This document shows, one piece after another, positions 44,336-54,800 of a DNA stretch of 64,000 nt. Source of the DNA: CBDCFV01 sp965216425. Lineage in GTDB: Bacteria > Chloroflexota > Dehalococcoidia > Lucifugimonadales > UBA3495. The stretch is from the NCBI GenBank assembly GCA_965216425.1, contig CBDCFV010000005.1, forward strand, positions 1,054,001-1,118,000. The letters are read 5' to 3'. Within the stretch, counting starts at the first letter, position 1. Each line of letters begins with the position of its first letter. Under the pieces are notes generated by a model. The model was not told where the DNA came from. It ran no database searches and worked only from the letters and a program-made list of their open reading frames with translations. Made by a program: the position numbers and the translations under genes.

Positions 44336-44457
44336 TAAGGCGGTGTAAAACAGGCCAACCTCTGGCGATACACACCCGGTCGTTCCTGACGGCAAGGGGC
44401 GGCCGGCAACCAAATTCCGTGGTGCTCGAGAGATGACCCCAGCCCTGAGCCTGATTG

Positions 44458-45645
44458 TCAGGGATGAGCTCTTCCCGCATAAGAGTGTTGGGGTTGCAGG
44501 AGGTCTCCCTCTCGGAACCGGCTACCGCGGAAAGCACGAATCGGATGGCCCTGACAATCGCCGTGGAGGACAAACTCCGCCATCATCCTGCCGATCACCG
44601 GCGACAACTTGAACCCATGTCCGCTGAACCCGGTGGCCCAGTAAAGGCCATCTACCATTTCCGACCTGTCCAGAATGGGATTGCCGTCGGGCGTCAGGTC
44701 GTACAACGACCCGTACCCGCCGAGGGGCGTTGCCATACCGAAGTCGGGGAAGCGAATCCGGGCACGTTGCCAGAATCTTGTGATGGTGCTGTGGTCGGCA
44801 TTAAGTCCAAAGGAGTCGGGGTTCACGACCTCATCGAGGTCTCCCGGCGCCTCGCCACCCAACAGGGTGTTTGGTCCAGCGCTTGCCCGGAAGTAGGCCC
44901 CGGTAATCTGGTCGATGACTATTGTGGTCAGCGCCTCCAAGGACGGAGGGCGCCGGAGATGCACCAACTGCACCCGAGTGGGTGTTATCGGAATGGACTC
45001 TCCCAAGGGCCCGGCCAGCCGATGGGTCCAGGGTCCGGTGGCCGCGACCACGGCGTCCGTCTCTATCGGCCCTGCCTCCGTTTCCACGGCGACCACGCGC
45101 CCACCGGCGGTCTTGATGCCGGTAACGGCACACTCGGTCCGAATCTCAGCGCCGTGGTTCCTGGCCTGCTCCGCGAAGGCGTAGGTAGTAGCCATTGGGT
45201 CGGCGTACCCCGCATTCGGTTCGTAGACTCCCAAGGCAACTCCGTCAAGAGAGAGACTTGGAACTATTTCCGATATGTCGGAAGGAGCCAGGACGCGGAT
45301 GTCCACCCCCAGTTCGCGGTTCATTGCCACGTTGGCCCGCGCTGCCGCGGCGTCCCGTTCAGCAAAAAGTAGAAGCCTGCCGGTCTCAACGAATCGGGCA
45401 TCCCCGCCGACGGCGTCTCCAAAGTTATGGAATACGGCGCTGGCCTCGGTTGCCATCCTGACAAGGATAGGGTGGGGGTAGTGTTCGCGCACCATAGCTC
45501 CAGACCTTCCGCTGGCGCCCCCGGCCAAGTGGCCTTTTTCCAGCAACAGGACCTTACCGGCGCCCAACCGGGCAAGGTGCATCGCTGTGCTGGTACCGAT
45601 GACCCCGCCCCCGATGACGACTACGTTGGCCGATGAATGCATCAT
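44458..45645 (-). CDS. FAD-dependent oxidoreductase, DAO/glycine-oxidase family
   Basis: A 395-residue flavoprotein. The N-terminal Rossmann motif is VVVIGGGVIGTSTAMHLARL; GHLAGGASGRSGAMVR is the DAO-family FAD/substrate loop; the C-terminal part ends GLYWATGFSGHGFKLSPVIG. This matches sarcosine/glycine oxidase and D-amino-acid dehydrogenase relatives; the substrate is likely an N-methyl or amino acid. ATG 45645 (or the next Met) has AGGAGG upstream. It follows the citrate synthase terminator and is probably transcribed alone. Confidence 0.88.
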   Translation of the reverse strand: MMHSSANVVVIGGGVIGTSTAMHLARLGAGKVLLLEKGHLAGGASGRSGAMVREHYPHPILVRMATEASAVFHNFGDAVGGDARFVETGRLLLFAERDAAAARANVAMNRELGVDIRVLAPSDISEIVPSLSLDGVALGVYEPNAGYADPMATTYAFAEQARNHGAEIRTECAVTGIKTAGGRVVAVETEAGPIETDAVVAATGPWTHRLAGPLGESIPITPTRVQLVHLRRPPSLEALTTIVIDQITGAYFRASAGPNTLLGGEAPGDLDEVVNPDSFGLNADHSTITRFWQRARIRFPDFGMATPLGGYGSLYDLTPDGNPILDRSEMVDGLYWATGFSGHGFKLSPVIGRMMAEFVLHGDCQGHPIRAFRGSRFREGDLLQPQHSYAGRAHP

Positions 45646-45724
45646 GCTCCAGCCTCCTGACGACACGCTGGAGAGCATTGTATGGGCCGGGCATCCTAGA
45701 AGTAAAGCGGGCGAATTGACTCCC

Positions 45725-45756
45725 AAATAAAATAAAGGGGCCGCTAACGGCCCCCT
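45725..45756 (-). terminator. Rho-independent terminator of citrate synthase
   Basis: On the minus strand GGGGCCGTTAGCGGCCCC forms a 7-base-pair GC stem with a four-base loop followed by TTTATTTTATTT. It begins about 28 bases after the citrate synthase stop. Confidence 0.88.
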
Positions 45757-45783
45757 CAAAATCACCTTGATGCAGGACTGCCC

Positions 45784-46920
45784 CTACCCCCGCTGCTCCA
45801 GCGGCACATACTCCAAGTCCATCTCCCCGGTGTACTCCAGCAGGGGGCGTATGAGTATGTTGTCCTTGTACTGCTCCACGCACTGTAGGGTCCAGCCCGG
45901 GATGCGACCCAAGGCGAAGATAGATATGAAGAGGTCGTCGGGAATGTCCAGCAGATAGTAAATAGCCCCGGCGAAGAAGTCCACGTTGACGCAGATGCCC
46001 CGGTCCCGGTAGGGCATCATGGTCTTCTCTTCCAAGTGGGAAAGAATCTGGAACCAGCGCGGCTCGCCTTTTTTCTCGCCCAATATGCGGGCGCGGTCGC
46101 GCAGGTGGCGGGCGCGGGGGTCTTCCGCGCGGTAGACCCGGTGCCCAAAGCCCATGATACGCCCGCCCGATTCCAGATGGTTGCGAGCGTATTCCTCGGC
46201 GTTCTCCGGGTTGCCGATATCCAGCGACATCTTCATCACTTCTTCGGCAGCCCCGCCGTGGGCCGGACCTTTCAGAGTGCCCACACCGCTTACCACCGCC
46301 GAGTGCAGGTCTGAGATGGTGGAGGCGGTCACCCTCGCTGCGAAGGCGGAGGCGTTGGCCCCATGCTCCGCATGTAGGATGAAGTCCACGTCCAGCAGAC
46401 TGGTAGTCTCTTCATCGGGGATCTCACCGAACATCATGTAGAGGAAGTTGCCGGCGTGGGTTAGGTCGGGGTTGGGCGCCACAGGTTCCAAGCCCTGCCG
46501 CAGCCGGTGATGCGCCGCCACTATGGTCGGCCCCTGCGCAGTGAGGCGGATGCCCTTGCGGATAGTGGCCTCTGTGGAGTTGTCGGCCACCTCGTTCACA
46601 TTATAGCCGGCCAGCGCCGAAATGCCTGTGCGCAGGGCGTCCATCGGATGGGCGTCCTTCATCACTTCCAGCACCGTGATGATTCCGTCCGGGACGCGCC
46701 GGTTGGCGCGCAGCTCAGCGTCAAAGTCCGCCAACTGCTGTTGGCTGGGCAGACTGCCGTAGAGCAGCAGGTAGATGACTTCCTCGAAGGTCGACTTTTC
46801 GGCCAGGTCGTGGATGTTATAGCCGCGATAAAGCAACTTCCCTACTTGGCCGTCGATGAAACTGGACTCGGTGGTGTCCAAGTAAACATCCTTCAGACCC
46901 TTCATGATCTCGGGAGCCAT
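45784..46920 (-). CDS. Citrate synthase (or 2-methylcitrate synthase)
   Basis: A 378-residue citrate synthase that condenses acetyl-CoA (or propionyl-CoA) with oxaloacetate. The catalytic His residues are in ILHAEHGANASAF and MGFGHRVYRAEDPRA, and the Asp in NVDFFAGAIYYLLDIP. Length is typical of the short Gram-positive/archaeal type without the allosteric N-terminal region. GGAGG precedes ATG 46920 and a strong terminator follows, so it is monocistronic. The choice between citrate and methylcitrate synthase cannot be made from sequence alone. Confidence 0.92.
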   Translation of the reverse strand: MAPEIMKGLKDVYLDTTESSFIDGQVGKLLYRGYNIHDLAEKSTFEEVIYLLLYGSLPSQQQLADFDAELRANRRVPDGIITVLEVMKDAHPMDALRTGISALAGYNVNEVADNSTEATIRKGIRLTAQGPTIVAAHHRLRQGLEPVAPNPDLTHAGNFLYMMFGEIPDEETTSLLDVDFILHAEHGANASAFAARVTASTISDLHSAVVSGVGTLKGPAHGGAAEEVMKMSLDIGNPENAEEYARNHLESGGRIMGFGHRVYRAEDPRARHLRDRARILGEKKGEPRWFQILSHLEEKTMMPYRDRGICVNVDFFAGAIYYLLDIPDDLFISIFALGRIPGWTLQCVEQYKDNILIRPLLEYTGEMDLEYVPLEQRG

Positions 46921-47167
46921 TTTGTACCCTCCTTACGGTCGCCGCGCGGATTGTCCCAACATTTTGTCCACTATAAAGGCCCTTATAAAATAGCCATAAA
47001 ATAGAGGACGCGCAGTTCCGGGAACGTTGGCGATTTTAGCATTCGCCTATAGGGGTGTCAAGCTGAAGCAAGGGCCGTCACACAGGCGGCCTGAAGGTAC
47101 ACAGACAGGGATTTCCGCTTGTCGCAGCATTGCGTCACGCCGGAAATTTCCAAGGTCCGGGGCCACT

Positions 47168-48412
47168 CTACTTGGGCAGGTTGCAAACATCCAGGGCCGT
47201 AAGGGCCAAGACCTTGGCGACCTGCTCCATGTCGCTGATGCGGGTGAATTCGTCGGGGATGTCCGCCGATTCCGAACCGCCGCCCGGGCCGTAAAGCAGG
47301 CAGGGAACGCCGGCCCGCCACAGGTGGCAGGTATCGTCGCCGGTGTAGGAGCCTGGCAGGACCGTTCCCACTTCGTCGGGATCTTTCCCGGTGACCGTGC
47401 GGAACTGGCGAAGCACCGTCTCCAGTATGTATTCGTCCTTGGGCAAGTCAAAGGGTTCCATTACCACGGTGAAAACCCTGTGCTTGGGGTGCGGAGGCAT
47501 TTCGATCTCGTACTGGAAGTCGGGATCGTCCTGCTTGATACGGTCCAAAGCGTTTTCGATGTCCGCCTTGACCGACGCGGAAGTCATGCCCGGAAGGAAA
47601 CGCACGTCTACGATCACGGTGCAGAAGTCGGATACGAAATTGGGGCCTCTCAGGTCGTAATCGCGGCCCCGGCCTCCGATGATTGTGCCGACGTTGATAC
47701 GCGGGAGGCCCGGCAGGTCTTCGCGCGGCGTGTAGGTGAATTGCACCCCGTCGATGGCGGGAATGGCTTTGCACATTTTGGCGATGGCATCAATCCCCTC
47801 CTCCTTTCTGCTGATGTGGCGAGAATTGCCCAGAACGTGCACGGCCATCTCCAGCACGCCGGCGTGGACCGTAAGGATATTGTTGGCGCCGAAGGGCTCC
47901 GGCACCACCGCCATGTCGGTGAGGGGCCCGTGCTGGCAGAGGTAGGTAGTCCCCACCCCGCCCTGCAACTCGCCCACCACGCAGGCTACTACCAAATCCC
48001 CCGGCAAAGAGACCCCGGACTTTCGTATGGCCTCGGCGGCCGTGACCATCGCTGTTACGCCGCCCTTCATGTTGCGGGTGCCCGCGCCGAAGAGCAGGTC
48101 TCCCTCCGCGCTAGGGGTCCACGGGTCGCGCTTCCAGCCCATAGCCAAGGGATCAATGTCGATGTGGCCGTTGAACATGAGGGACTTGCCCCCGCCGCTG
48201 CCTCTAAGGATGGCTACCGTCTGGAATCGTCCCGGTTCCACCTCCTGCAGTTGCACTTCGTAGCCACGTTGAGACAGGAAGTCCCCCAAGAAGCGGGCCA
48301 CATCACTCTCTTCCGTCTTGAAGCTGGGGATCCTGATCAACTGCTCGGCCAAGCGCAGCATTTCGTCCCGGTCGATGTTTTCCAGTATGGTTGCGGCTGC
48401 GTCGGTAGTCAT
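47168..48412 (-). CDS. M20-family peptidase/deacylase (ArgE/DapE-like) with altered metal ligands
   Basis: A 414-residue M20 zinc hydrolase. The first ligand motif is MFNGHIDIDPL and a catalytic Glu lies in VVGELQGGVGT. Two usual dimetal ligands look changed: the bridging Asp of the family's DMKGG motif is Asn (TRNMKGG), and the Glu after the catalytic Glu is Leu. It may use one metal or be a non-hydrolytic relative. GAGGTGAACC precedes ATG 48412. Substrate unknown (N-acyl amino acid likely). Confidence 0.82.
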   Translation of the reverse strand: MTTDAAATILENIDRDEMLRLAEQLIRIPSFKTEESDVARFLGDFLSQRGYEVQLQEVEPGRFQTVAILRGSGGGKSLMFNGHIDIDPLAMGWKRDPWTPSAEGDLLFGAGTRNMKGGVTAMVTAAEAIRKSGVSLPGDLVVACVVGELQGGVGTTYLCQHGPLTDMAVVPEPFGANNILTVHAGVLEMAVHVLGNSRHISRKEEGIDAIAKMCKAIPAIDGVQFTYTPREDLPGLPRINVGTIIGGRGRDYDLRGPNFVSDFCTVIVDVRFLPGMTSASVKADIENALDRIKQDDPDFQYEIEMPPHPKHRVFTVVMEPFDLPKDEYILETVLRQFRTVTGKDPDEVGTVLPGSYTGDDTCHLWRAGVPCLLYGPGGGSESADIPDEFTRISDMEQVAKVLALTALDVCNLPK

Positions 48413-48435
48413 GGTTCACCTCGAAGTTTGGAATA

Positions 48436-48921
48436 TCAGTCTGTTCTCAATCTGAGCAGAACGTGGATTGCAAACGAGCGGCGGTCAGTGGCGGCGGCAT
48501 TCTCGAACCGCGCTATGGCCTCCTCGGTGGCTTCAATCAGACGCATCACGTCGGCACGGGCAAGCCTTGCGTAAGGGTCATAGTCGGCGGAGTGGCGTTG
48601 GCTTTGCAGTAAGACGAATAATTGCCCAAAGTTTCGGATTTCCGCGGCAAACATGTTCATAGCAGGCCGGTTGAGGCATTGATTCCTGGTGTGTCCATGT
48701 TCCAGCGCCCGGTAAGCCTGACGCCACGCCGACTGATTTCGGCTGGCCCTGGACGATCCCGCCAGCGCATTGGCTCCCGAGAGGGCAAGTGTATGGAACA
48801 GAGCATAATAGGCGGCGCTGACAGCGCGGCGCAACTCGGCCTGACGGGGCCGGCCCCGGTTTCCACCTACTGCCCCGGCCGCCAGTTGCCTGGCAATTCT
48901 CACGAGGTCACGCGGGTTCAA
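48436..48921 (-). CDS. HEPN-like helical protein
   Basis: A 161-residue all-helical protein. ELRRAVSAAYYALFHTLALS and a later helix with AMNMFAAEIRNFGQLFVLLQ match HEPN-type folds, which act as RNases or partners of MNT nucleotidyltransferases. TTG 48921 overlaps the stop of the preceding gene as TTGA, so the two are translated as a unit. No classic Rx4-6H motif is obvious, though RNQCLNR and HSADYD lie near where it would be. Confidence 0.65.
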   Translation of the reverse strand: MNPRDLVRIARQLAAGAVGGNRGRPRQAELRRAVSAAYYALFHTLALSGANALAGSSRASRNQSAWRQAYRALEHGHTRNQCLNRPAMNMFAAEIRNFGQLFVLLQSQRHSADYDPYARLARADVMRLIEATEEAIARFENAAATDRRSFAIHVLLRLRTD

Positions 48922-49274
48922 GAGGCCAGTTCACGAAGATACTCTTCCCAATCGTCCTCTTCCCAATCGGATTTCGGTATGAAAGAATGGTCGGGGATTC
49001 CTGGGACTTCGCATTCCTCCACTTGCTGGAATATAAGGTCTGGCAACCCCAGGGTCCAGCCCGGGTCCAGCAGTTTATAGTCTCCGTCCACTACGACGTA
49101 AATGTGCAAGTATTCGTCGCCACAGTGGTCAATACGGGGCATTACGATAATCGGGTCGAATACAAGCTGACCCTCGAACCGTTCTTCCAAGGCTTTCCTG
49201 ACTATATTTTCAACCTTGTCGGTCACTTCCTTGGGGGTCTTGGTTCTCACACCCCAGTCGCTTGGCCTGGTCAT
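48918..49274 (-). CDS. Unknown protein coupled to the HEPN-like gene
   Basis: A 118-residue protein from ATG 49274 (AGGAG 7 bases upstream). TPKEVTDKVENIVRKALEER, FDPIIVMPRIDHCGDEYLHI and an acidic C-terminus (SDWEEDDWEEYLREL) are visible. The compact alpha-beta start with a DEYLHIYVVVDGDY segment could be a minimal nucleotidyltransferase-like or immunity-type fold, but I cannot assign it. It overlaps the HEPN-like gene by four bases, as toxin-antitoxin and MNT-HEPN pairs often do. Confidence 0.6.
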   Translation of the reverse strand: MTRPSDWGVRTKTPKEVTDKVENIVRKALEERFEGQLVFDPIIVMPRIDHCGDEYLHIYVVVDGDYKLLDPGWTLGLPDLIFQQVEECEVPGIPDHSFIPKSDWEEDDWEEYLRELAS

Positions 49275-49345
49275 TGACATGCTCCTCTCACCACGCTCCA
49301 CCAGCGGATGCGGGGATTCCTTCGCGGGAAAGACGGGATGGGGTG

Positions 49346-50212
49346 TTAGAGTCCCACCTGCCAGTAACGCCTGCCTTCGCGCCGGGAGACCTTTCCGAAT
49401 CCGGGAGCGGGGAAATGGCACGATATGACCGGCGTTCCGTGGGTCTCCACTTGGTCCAACATTTTTCTACGGGTCTCGGTGGACTGGGGCCAGTCGTGAT
49501 CGAAGTGGCAGTTCCAATCGTCCTCGGTCACCTGCGCCGGGTGCACCAGCACGTCTCCTTGAATCAATGCCTCCTCGCCTTCCGACGAGACCAGGATGCT
49601 CATGTGGCCGGGGGTGTGGCCGGGCGTGTGCAACGCCCGCACTTCCGTCGTAAGGTTGGTGTCCTCGACCAGCGCATCGATGAGGCCCGCGCCGGCAAGC
49701 GGCTCTATGCACCTGTGCATGAAAAGGAAGGGCAACGCCGCCTGTACTTCAGGATTTCGGAAGTGGTCCAAGTCGGCTTGGTGCATAACGTACCGGGCGT
49801 TGGGGAACGCGGGCACCAGTTTTTCGCCCTGCTCTACCACGTTCCACCCTACGTGGTCCGAGTGGAGGTGGGAGATGAAGACGGTATTCACCTCTTCGGG
49901 GCGGATGTCTTTAGCAGCCAGGTCGGCCATAAGTTCGCCCCGCCTCCCGCCGATGGCCTCGATAGGTCCCGGGCCGTAGCCGGTGTCTATGAGAATAGTT
50001 TGTCCCTGCGACCTGACCAAGTAGCAGCCGATTTCAATCAGCATGTGGTCCCGATTATGGTCAAAGGTAGTGGAATAATGGTCTTTGTAAGGCCCCCACG
50101 CTTCGGCGGGGGCTTCCGGGAACAGTTCGGTGAGGGGCATTGGAAAGGGGAAGTTCATGTCGGAAAGGGCGACAATTTCAACTCCCCCCACTTTCATGGT
50201 GAATTCGGACAC
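49346..50212 (-). CDS. MBL-fold metallo-hydrolase
   Basis: A 288-residue metallo-beta-lactamase-fold enzyme with the full dizinc set: HLHSDHVG (His-x-His-x-Asp-His), HTPGHTPGHMSI and the later GDVLVHP Asp and SCHFPAPG His. The N-terminal and insert pattern resembles lactonase/AHL-type or SoxH-like hydrolases rather than RNases. GTG 50212 follows GAGGG; ATG 50197 is the alternative. It stands alone. Confidence 0.9.
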   Translation of the reverse strand: MSEFTMKVGGVEIVALSDMNFPFPMPLTELFPEAPAEAWGPYKDHYSTTFDHNRDHMLIEIGCYLVRSQGQTILIDTGYGPGPIEAIGGRRGELMADLAAKDIRPEEVNTVFISHLHSDHVGWNVVEQGEKLVPAFPNARYVMHQADLDHFRNPEVQAALPFLFMHRCIEPLAGAGLIDALVEDTNLTTEVRALHTPGHTPGHMSILVSSEGEEALIQGDVLVHPAQVTEDDWNCHFDHDWPQSTETRRKMLDQVETHGTPVISCHFPAPGFGKVSRREGRRYWQVGL

Positions 50213-50315
50213 TATAACCCTCTAGAAGATGATTACGATGATGCGCGCAATTATAGAAACCGGGGGAAGAGTGGTCAACGGGAGTGTTAAGGGGGGCATA
50301 CCCGTCCTAGAATCG

Positions 50316-51286
50316 TCACCTTGGGTCGGTAATCCGGGATTCCATCCGGTACGGGGCCGGGTATCCGACCCTCTCCACCCAAGTAACAGCGTCAGGGCGG
50401 CGTTCACGTAACCGCATCCAAGCATCGACCTCATTAGTGTCGACTTCGTAGTCTCCGCTATCGACGTCTATTACCACGAGCGTGCCCTTCTCCGCTGTTA
50501 TCTCCTCTCGAATCCGGTTGTGGTAAAGGACTCTGCCCCTGATGGCCACATCATCTCCGGCCCCGCGATCCGCGGCTCGAGCTTTTCCCAACGCACTTGT
50601 CCTCTCGTCCCTGGCCATCCTCGCATCGCTCAAATACATGCGCAGCTTACCGGCGTGTTCCAAAGCGCTCTCCAACGTTGGCATATCCGGCGCCGGTGTT
50701 TCAGACATGGCGGCTTCGTAACTGGACTCCAATAATTCGCAGGCCGTATTGGCCATGGCGATGGCGTCGGGCAATTTACTCCATATACGGGCAAGGTGGC
50801 TGTTGGCCGGGTCGGCGCTGGGATCACGCCGGCAGTCCACAAGCTCATTGACCATGTCGAAAACATCCCGCACGTAGGCCTTGTTTACCAACCCGTACAG
50901 TTTCCCAGCATGGTGGGACGCTTGCAGGGTAAACAGACCGACGTCCGGGTCGCCTTGCCAATCGTCGAGGACTCCAGGACCTCTCCCGGAACATCATTAA
51001 TTTCTTCGATGTCGAACTTCTTCAGGGTTGCCAGGACTTTCCGGTATTTCGCGCCTATCAACGGGTTGGCGAGGCCGTATAGAAGGCCTTGGAACCAATG
51101 AGGCATGGGACTGTCTTCCAAGGCGATTCCCCGGATACCGCCCTCGACAAGAGCCAGCATACCAGCTATGACACTGGACTCCATTGGGTCTCGCGACTTA
51201 CTTTGCCGCGCCAACAGGTCCCGTCGGGCCACCTCGAATTCTTTCAGCGCGGTTTCCTTGCGTCGTTCTACCCAGTCCTCTTTCAT
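50316..51286 (-). pseudogene. Unknown gene, probably frameshifted
   Basis: The 5' part (from 51286) gives AGMLALVEGGIRGIALEDSP, FQGLLYGLANPLIGAKYRKV and then loses coding character near 50985. From about there another frame is coding-like (LDDWQGDPDVGLFTLQASHH, LVNKAYVRDVFDMVNELVD) and continues to TAG 50316, ending in a small acidic domain (VVIDVDSGDYEVDTNEVDAW, ERRPDAVTWVERVGYPA). Joined, it is one ~320-residue protein. The alternative is two overlapping genes with the second starting TTG 50891. The C-terminal domain resembles small antitoxin-like proteins; no firm assignment. Confidence 0.5.
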
Positions 51287-51499
51287 TCGTCCAACCCTGT
51301 GGGCGGTGTCCGAATCGGCCCATTCAGCCGATTATACAATGTTCGTGTTCCCGACTCGTGATGCACACGCGCCTACCCAAGGCAATGGATTCCCGTTTCC
51401 ACGGGAATGACGGTTAAATGGCCGTCAAACTCTATAACGCGATTGCCTTGGAGTCCTGGGCCTCCGGGTGTATGAAGGGATAGCGGAGAGGGGTGGGGC

Positions 51500-51765
51500 C
51501 GAAATACCCAGAATCTGTGTCATTTTGGGTCTTTGTGTGACATTCAGCTTTGGCGGCGTAGTTGATAGTGTGTCATTGTGTGCTATATCGGCGCCGGGTC
51601 TGGGTCATTTCCGTGTCTTTTAATGTCATTCTGTCCAGCTCTGTACCACTTCGTCCTGGCTGCCAAGTCCGGTCCGGGACCCTGCTTGCGGGGGCGACAT
51701 GTGGGGCTGAAACCATGTTACGGCAGCGACACAGGAGTTGGAAAGGGGCGGATGTCAGTGGGCGG
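51500..51765 (+). repeat. TGTCATT-rich ~300-bp repeat, copy 3
   Basis: It begins TCTGTGTCATTTTGGGTC, includes GTGTGACATTCAGCTTTGG, and ends GGAGTTGGAAAGGGGCGGATG. It lies between the frameshifted gene and the restriction locus. The gap also holds one CCCGTTTCCACGGGAATGACG palindrome (51392-51413) and a 13-base tandem pair GAAGGGAGCATCC (51839-51864). Confidence 0.6.
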
Positions 51766-51873
51766 GAACGCGGGATGAATTATTGAGGATTGAGCGGTAA
51801 CATAGCCTTTAACCAGCGAAGGACCAGTCCTTCATTTCCGAAGGGAGCATCCGAAGGGAGCATCCAAAAAGCC

Positions 51874-54800
51874 ATGCCGCCAACAAACGCCAAACTCACC
51901 GCAGCAGTGGAAGACTACTTCTCCGACCTGCGTCGCGTCCGCGCCTCGGGCGGGGCCACGGGGGAGCGGTCCTACTACCCGGCGTTGACCAACCTGCTGA
52001 ACGCGGTGGGCGGCGCGCTCAGGCCCAAGGTGTTCTGCGTCAGCGAGATGGCGCAACAGGGCGCGGGCCATCCCGACATGGGACTGTACGCCGCCAAGCA
52101 GGTGCAGAAGGGACAGCCCAAGCAGGGACAGACGCCGGAGGGCGGCGTGGTGGAGGTCAAGCCGGCCAACGACGACGCTTGGCTCACCGCCGAGAGCGCC
52201 CAAGCCAGCCGCTACTGGGACCGCTACCGGCTTGTTCTCGCCACCAACACCCGCGACTTCGTGCTGCTGGGTGAGGACTCGGAAGGCAGACCCGCCAAGC
52301 TGGAGACCTTCCGGCTGGCTCACTCCGCCGCCGACTTCGAGACCAAGCTGCAACACCCCCGCACCTTTGCCCGCGACGCCGGCGCGGCCTTGGGCGAGTA
52401 CCTCAGTCGCGCCCTGTCCCATCGCGCATCCCTCGCCGAACCAAAGGACCTGGCTTGGCTGCTGGCGTCCTACGCCCGCGACGGCTTGGCACGGGTCGAG
52501 GCCGCTGGCGATACCCCGTCCTTGGGTGCGGTGCGGTCGGCGTTGGAAGAGGCCCTGGGGGTGTGATTCGAGGGCGACCGGGGCGCGGCCTTCTTCCGTT
52601 CCACCTTGGTGCAGACCCTCTTCTACGGCGTCTTCTCCGCTTGGGTGCTGTGGTCCCGACAGACACCACCGCCGACCGGCGCGTTCAATTGGCACGAGGC
52701 CGTCTGGCACCTGCGCGCCCCCGTCCTGAGGGCCCTGTTCCAGCAGCTATCCGATCCCGGACGGTTGCAACCGTTGGGGCTGGTGGAAGTGCTGGACTGG
52801 ACAGCCGCTGCGTTAGACCGGGTGGACCGGGCCGCCTTCTTCGCTAGGTTCAACGAGGGTGAGGCTGTGCCCTACTTCTACGAACCCTTCCTGGAGGCCT
52901 TCGACCCGGCCCTGCGCAAGCAACTCGGCGTCTGGTACACCCCCGCAGAAGTCGTCCGCTACATGGTGACCCGCGTCGACCGGGCCCTCAAGGACGACCT
53001 TGGCATCGCCGACGGGTTGGCGGCGGACAACGTCTACGTGCTCGACCCATGCTGCGGCACCGGGGCCTACTTGGCCGAAACTCTGAAGCGCATCGCTGCC
53101 AACCTGGAAGAACGTGGACTGGGCGCGTTGACCGGCGCACGGGTGAAACAGGCGGCCACGCAGCGGGTGTTCGGCTTCGAGATAATGCCCGCTCCCTTCG
53201 TCGTCGCCCACCTGCAGGTCGGCCTCACCATGCAGGCATTGGACGCGCCCCTGTCCGACGACGACAACGAGCGGGCCGGTGTCTTCCTGACCAACGCCCT
53301 GACCGGCTGGGAGCCGCACGTCCAGAAGCCGCTGCCCTTCCCGGAACTGGAGGAGGAGCGGGACCGGGCCGAGCGGGTGAAGCAGGACACCCCGGTGCTG
53401 GTGATACTGGGCAACCCGCCCTACAACGGCTTCGCCGGAATGGCGGTGGAGGAGGAAAGGGAACTGTCGGAGGCCTACCGCACCACCAAGCGAGTGCGGC
53501 GTCCCGAGGGCCAGGGCTTGAACGACCTCTACGTCCGATTCTTCCGCATGGCCGAGCGGCGCATCGCTGAGAAAACCGGCCAGGGCGTGGTCTGCTTCAT
53601 CTCCAACTACTCGTGGCTGGACGGACTGTCCTTCACCGGGATGCGGGAACGCTACCTTGAGGCGTTCGACGCCATCCGCATCGACTGTCTCAACGGCGAC
53701 AAGTACAAAACTGGCAAGACCACGCCGGAAGGCGCGCCCGACCCCAGCATTTTCTCCACGCCGGAAGACCCGGTGGGCATACAGGTAGGCACCGCGATTA
53801 CGACACTGGTCCGCAAGGCTGACCACGCGCCTGCTGAGACTGTCGGCTTCCGCCAACTGTGGGGCCAAGCCAAGCGGGAGAAGTTGACGGACACGGCGGA
53901 CAAGGGACCGGAAACCCTGTATGAATCAATCGCGCCAGTATTGCCGTTGGGTCTACCCTTTGCGGCTATCGCAGTCAATGGGGATTGGCAAGACTGGCCC
54001 TCGCTGCCTGACCTATTTCCGGCATCCTTTCCGGGAGTCCAGACTAAGCGCGATTCATTTCTCGTTGATATTGACATAGATCGGCTCAAGGCAAGGATTG
54101 GCGACTATTTCAAATCTGAGTTCAGCCATGAGGAGATCGCAAGGCGTTATCCGGCTGCTATGAAGAACTCTTCAGGTTTCGTAGTGTCTGATGCAAACTT
54201 GGTGCGGGATTCACTGCTGGCCCGTCGTGGCCCGGATGATACTGGGTTTGTTCGCCATGCGTACCGGCCTTTCGATACCCGGTGGCTGTATTGGGAAGCG
54301 GGACACGGTTTACTAGGCCGGCCAGTGCCCGACTACAAACCGCACGTGTTCCAAGGGAATATATGGCTGGTGTTTCAACGAACAGCTCGACCAGACTTAT
54401 CGCCCCCGTAGGTGATTTCCTACTTGGGCGACCTCAATCAGATGAATAGCGGAGTCTATTGCATTCCCGCGTGGCTCCGAGACGAGGGCTGGGGGCTGGG
54501 CGGGGACGGAACCCACCGCCGCCCAAACCTGTCGCCCGCCGCCCAACTTTACTTAGACCGGTTAGGGCTGGGCGTCGATGACCTGTTCCACCACGTCCTG
54601 GCGGTGCTGCACGACCCCGCCTACCGCGATGCCAACGCCGGGGCGCTGCGGATGGAGTGGCCGCGCATCCCGCTGCCGGGCTGGCCCGATGGCGACACTG
54701 GCGGTGCGGCGGAGGAACTGGCGGCATCGGCGGAACGGGGCCGGGAACTGGCGCGGTTGCTGGACCCGGAAACTCCCGTTCCCGGCATAACCACCGGAAC

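Noticed and set aside
47027..48574. Long open frame antisense to the M20 gene as a real gene
   Set aside because: It lies opposite a well supported gene, has no domain and follows the codon bias of the other strand.
52564..52566. UGA in the restriction gene as selenocysteine or recoded
   Set aside because: A second stop (TAG) occurs in the same gene and relatives have Arg at this position; decay explains both.
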